Shown: positions 31,238-33,540 of the stretch, one piece after another
Position numbering within the stretch: position 1 is the stretch's first letter
Layout of the letters: each line of letters opens with the position of its first letter
NCBI GenBank assembly: GCA_023426275.1
Contig: JAFABC010000202.1
Coordinates: forward strand, 1 to 33,540
Source of the DNA: Pseudomonadota bacterium
GTDB taxonomy: Bacteria > Desulfobacterota > Desulfovibrionia > Desulfovibrionales > Desulfovibrionaceae
DNA length: 33,540 nucleotides
Reading direction: 5' to 3'
The notes under the pieces: generated by a model
Told to the model about the DNA's origin: nothing
Seen by the model: the letters and a program-made list of their open reading frames with translations, nothing else
Database searches by the model: none
Position numbers and translations under genes: made by a program

Positions 31238-32932
31238 ATGAGTACCAAACGCATCGTTGTCATCGGCGGTACGGCGGCCGGTCCCAAGGCGGCCTCCCGG
31301 GCCAAGCGCCTCGACGAGCAGGCCGACGTCACCCTGCTGCAAAAGGCCCCCGAACTGTCCATGGCATCCTGCGGATATCCGTATTACGTGGCCGGCGAGG
31401 TCAAGGAGCGCGACGCGCTGTTGTGCACCCCGGCCGGGATCGTGCGCGATCCGGCCTTTTTCGCCGGAGCCAAGGGCATCACGGCCATGGTCGGCACGGA
31501 AGTCACGGCCATCGACCGCAAGGCCAAGACCGTGGCCTGGAAGCGTCTGGCCACGGGCGAAACCGGCAATCTGCCGTATGACAAGCTGATCGTGACCACG
31601 GGTTCGGTGCCCAAGGTGCCGCCCATCCCCGGCCGCGAGCTGGACGGCGTGACCACCCTGGCGAGTCTGGCCGACGCCGACGGCCTGCGCGCCCTGGCCG
31701 ACGCCGGCAAGGGCAAGTCGGCGGTCATCGTCGGCGGCGGGCTCATCGGCATGGAATCGTGCGAATCCCTGGTCGAGGCCGGCATGGACGTGACCGTGGT
31801 CGAGGCCCTGCCGCAAATTCTAAGCTTCCTCGATCCCGAACTGGCTCTGCTCGTGGAAAAGCACGCCCGGTCCAAGGGCGCGAAGATCATCACCAAGACC
31901 GGCATCACGGAAATCCTCGGCCAAAACGGCAAGGTTTCGGGCGTCCGGCTGGCCGACGGCCGGGAGCTGCCCTGCACGTTGGTGGTCATGGCCATCGGCG
32001 TCGCCCCCAACACGACCCTGGCCAAGGAGGCCGGGCTGGCCCTGGGCGCGACCAGGGGCTTGGTCGTGGACAAACACATGCGCACGTCCGATCCGGACAT
32101 CTACGCCGCCGGCGACTGCGTGGAAGTGACCAACCGCCTGACCGGCAAGCCCATGCACGCGCCCTTCGGCGATCTGGCCAACCTGGAAGGCCGTGTGGCC
32201 GCCGACAACGCCGTTCTCGGCGACAAGACCGTGTTCCCGGGCACCATCGGCAGCGGCATCTGCAAGGTGTTCGACTTCGCCGCCGCCTCGACGGGCCTGT
32301 CCGAGCGCCGGGCGCGCGAAGAGGGCTTCGACGTGGTCACGGCGATCAACGCCAGCCCGGACAAGCCCGGGTTCATGGGAGCCAAGCCGGTGGTGTCCAA
32401 GCTCATCGCCGACGCCAAGACCGGCCGCATCCTGGGCTTTGCCTGCGTCGGCCTGGGCAACGTCAACCGGCAGACGGCGGAAATGGCCATGGCCATTCTC
32501 GGCGGCCTGACCGTGGACGACGTGGCCATGGCCGACCTGCCCTACGCCCCGCCCTTCTCCCTGGCCATCGACCACGCCATCGCCACGGCCCATGTCCTGC
32601 AAAACAAGATGCAGGGCCTGTTGCATGGTGAAACGAGCGTGCAGGTCAAGGCCCGCCTCGACGCCGGGGAAAAACCGTTCCTGCTCGACGTGCGCGGTCC
32701 CAAGGAATTCGAGCAGATGCGTCTGGGCCTTGGCGAAAAGCTCGTTCCGCTCGGCCAGCTGCGCAAGCGCCTGGGCGAGCTGCCCGAGGACAAACACGCG
32801 CCCATCGTGACCTACTGCAAGGTGTCCATGCGCGGTTACGAAGCCCAGCGCGTGCTGCAGGCCAACGGCTACGACAACGTGACCGTCATGGAAGGCGGGA
32901 TCATCGGCTGGCCGTTCGCCCTGGAAAAATAA
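31238..32932 (+). CDS. CoA-disulfide/persulfide reductase-like flavoprotein with rhodanese domain
   Basis: The 564-residue protein starts at 31238 with AAGGAG at 31223-31228. The FAD loop IVVIGGTAAGPKAASRAKR (6-24) opens the fold, and redox Cys45 in SMASCGYPYYVAGE is the single active cysteine of CoA-disulfide reductase and related NADH oxidases. The NAD(P)H loop is VIVGGGLIGMES at about 166-177, and DIYAAGDCVEV is the second FAD motif. A rhodanese domain occupies about 470-560 with Cys527 in YCKVSMRG. Such fusions reduce CoA-persulfides, polysulfide or CoA disulfides with NAD(P)H, giving sulfide and free thiol, in the cytoplasm. That fits a sulfur-metabolising anaerobe. A GC-rich hairpin follows. 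An NADH-oxidase role is the alternative. Confidence 0.92.
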   Translation: MSTKRIVVIGGTAAGPKAASRAKRLDEQADVTLLQKAPELSMASCGYPYYVAGEVKERDALLCTPAGIVRDPAFFAGAKGITAMVGTEVTAIDRKAKTVAWKRLATGETGNLPYDKLIVTTGSVPKVPPIPGRELDGVTTLASLADADGLRALADAGKGKSAVIVGGGLIGMESCESLVEAGMDVTVVEALPQILSFLDPELALLVEKHARSKGAKIITKTGITEILGQNGKVSGVRLADGRELPCTLVVMAIGVAPNTTLAKEAGLALGATRGLVVDKHMRTSDPDIYAAGDCVEVTNRLTGKPMHAPFGDLANLEGRVAADNAVLGDKTVFPGTIGSGICKVFDFAAASTGLSERRAREEGFDVVTAINASPDKPGFMGAKPVVSKLIADAKTGRILGFACVGLGNVNRQTAEMAMAILGGLTVDDVAMADLPYAPPFSLAIDHAIATAHVLQNKMQGLLHGETSVQVKARLDAGEKPFLLDVRGPKEFEQMRLGLGEKLVPLGQLRKRLGELPEDKHAPIVTYCKVSMRGYEAQRVLQANGYDNVTVMEGGIIGWPFALEK

Positions 32933-32948
32933 GACTCTCTCTCCCTTC

Positions 32949-32980
32949 GGGACGCGGTCGCCAGCAGGCGGCCGCGTCCC
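32949..32980 (+). terminator. Possible terminator after the flavoprotein gene
   Basis: A 14-bp stem (32949-32962 with 32967-32980, one T-G wobble) closes an AGCA loop, 17 bases after the stop. The following sequence (TCCCTTCGCC) has only scattered T residues, so it is a strong hairpin but not a classical terminator. Confidence 0.55.
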
Positions 32981-33082
32981 TCCCTTCGCCTTCCGCCTCC
33001 CGCCTTATCCCTCCACGGCGCTTTTGACCTCCTCCGGCCGCGACGCTATAGCCACGGCAAAAAACTCCCCCGGAGGCGCGTC

Positions 33083-33499
33083 ATGAAAAGCTATCGCAAG
33101 GAACTCTGGTTCAACATCCCGGCCCGCCGGGGCTTCGTCAACATCACCGGACAGGTCGAGGCCTGCCTGGCCGAATCCGGTGTCCGGGAGGGCCTGTGTC
33201 TGGTCAACGCCATGCACATCACGGCCTCGGTCTTCATCAACGATGACGAATCCGGCCTGCACCACGATTACGAGGTCTGGCTGGAAAAGCTCGCCCCCCA
33301 CGAGCCCGTGTCCGGCTACCGGCACAATGCCGGTGAGGATAATGCCGACGCCCACATGAAACGGCAGATCATGGGCCGCGAGGTCGTGGTGGCCATCACC
33401 GAGGGACGGCTGGATTTCGGAACCTGGGAGCAGATTTTCTACGGCGAATTCGACGGCCGGCGCAACAAACGGGTGCTGGTCAAGATCATCGGCGAATAG
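33083..33499 (+). CDS. YjbQ family (UPF0047) protein
   Basis: The 138-residue protein matches the family's length; GGAGG at 33072-33076 supports the ATG. Signatures include NAMHITASVFINDDES (42-57), YRHNAGEDNADAHMKRQIMG (79-98) and DFGTWEQIFYGEFDGRRNKR (111-130). The usual HTT is HIT here and EGN reads EDN. Crystal structures of the family show a trimer-like barrel with a metal or phosphate site made by these histidines. Some members have weak thiamine-phosphate-synthase activity and can complement thiE mutants; the true role is unsettled. It stands alone after a hairpin, with no thiamine genes nearby. Confidence 0.92.
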   Translation: MKSYRKELWFNIPARRGFVNITGQVEACLAESGVREGLCLVNAMHITASVFINDDESGLHHDYEVWLEKLAPHEPVSGYRHNAGEDNADAHMKRQIMGREVVVAITEGRLDFGTWEQIFYGEFDGRRNKRVLVKIIGE

Positions 33500-33520
33500 G
33501 GAAGCGGGAAAGGCAGAAGA

Positions 33521-33540
33521 ATGCCTCCGGCGGCCGGGAG
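33521..33540 (+). repeat. Second copy of the REP-like element (cut by the window end)
   Basis: ATGCCTCCGGCGGCCGGG matches the reverse complement of 93-110 over 18 of 18 bases, then differs by one base before the window ends. It begins 22 bases after the YjbQ stop codon, placing it directly downstream of a gene, as expected for this kind of element. Confidence 0.6.

Overview
The window is a dense, GC-rich chromosomal segment with third-position G/C-biased codons. It suggests a strictly anaerobic deltaproteobacterium of the Desulfovibrionaceae (Desulfovibrio/Solidesulfovibrio type). This rests on gene style and content: indolepyruvate:ferredoxin oxidoreductase IorAB, a TIGR03960-type radical SAM protein, a CoA-disulfide-reductase-like flavoprotein fused to rhodanese, and a Zur-linked zinc transporter. 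The assignment is inference; no rRNA or other phylogenetic marker is present. I see no integrase, transposase, CRISPR array, rRNA or tRNA, and no gene-free stretch longer than 300 bases.

Left part (1-9139, plus strand): a palindromic REP-like element, an orphan ASKHA/ROK-like protein, and a membrane-anchored TPR protein of YfgM type. Then comes a tightly overlapped iorA-iorB-regulator operon (ATGA and GTGA overlaps), an atypical ATP-type PEP carboxykinase with its own promoter, and a small membrane protein that looks like a potassium-channel pore with an altered selectivity filter. Two of these proteins carry visible departures from family motifs. The IorA ferredoxin tail keeps ligands for only one [4Fe-4S] cluster, and the regulator has GARAKA where sigma-54 activators have GAFTGA.

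Middle part (9190-20712, minus strand): an OsmC-type protein, a secreted tandem-domain M16 peptidase with a clear terminator, a B12-binding-type radical SAM protein, a small LSm-like protein, two overlapping GDP-mannose dehydratase family genes, and the zinc operon znuA-znuC-znuB-zur. The znuA promoter carries two perfect 7-3-7 inverted repeats, one lying on the predicted -10 region as expected for a Zur operator.

Right part (20831-31040): a surface polysaccharide locus. Wzm and Wzt (ABC export with a carbohydrate-binding tail on Wzt) lead a minus-strand operon continuing into a methyltransferase-glycosyltransferase fusion, a GT2 and a GT4. Divergently, a GT4-GT2 fusion and another GT4 are transcribed on the plus strand. 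Together with the two Gmd-type genes this suggests an ABC-exported polysaccharide, possibly containing 6-deoxyhexose, assembled on a lipid carrier and capped or measured before export. The zinc operon sits between the sugar-nucleotide genes and the assembly genes.

End (31238-33499, plus): a CoA-disulfide/persulfide reductase-like flavoprotein with a rhodanese domain and its own promoter, then a YjbQ-family protein, and at the last bases an inverted copy of the repeat found at the window start.
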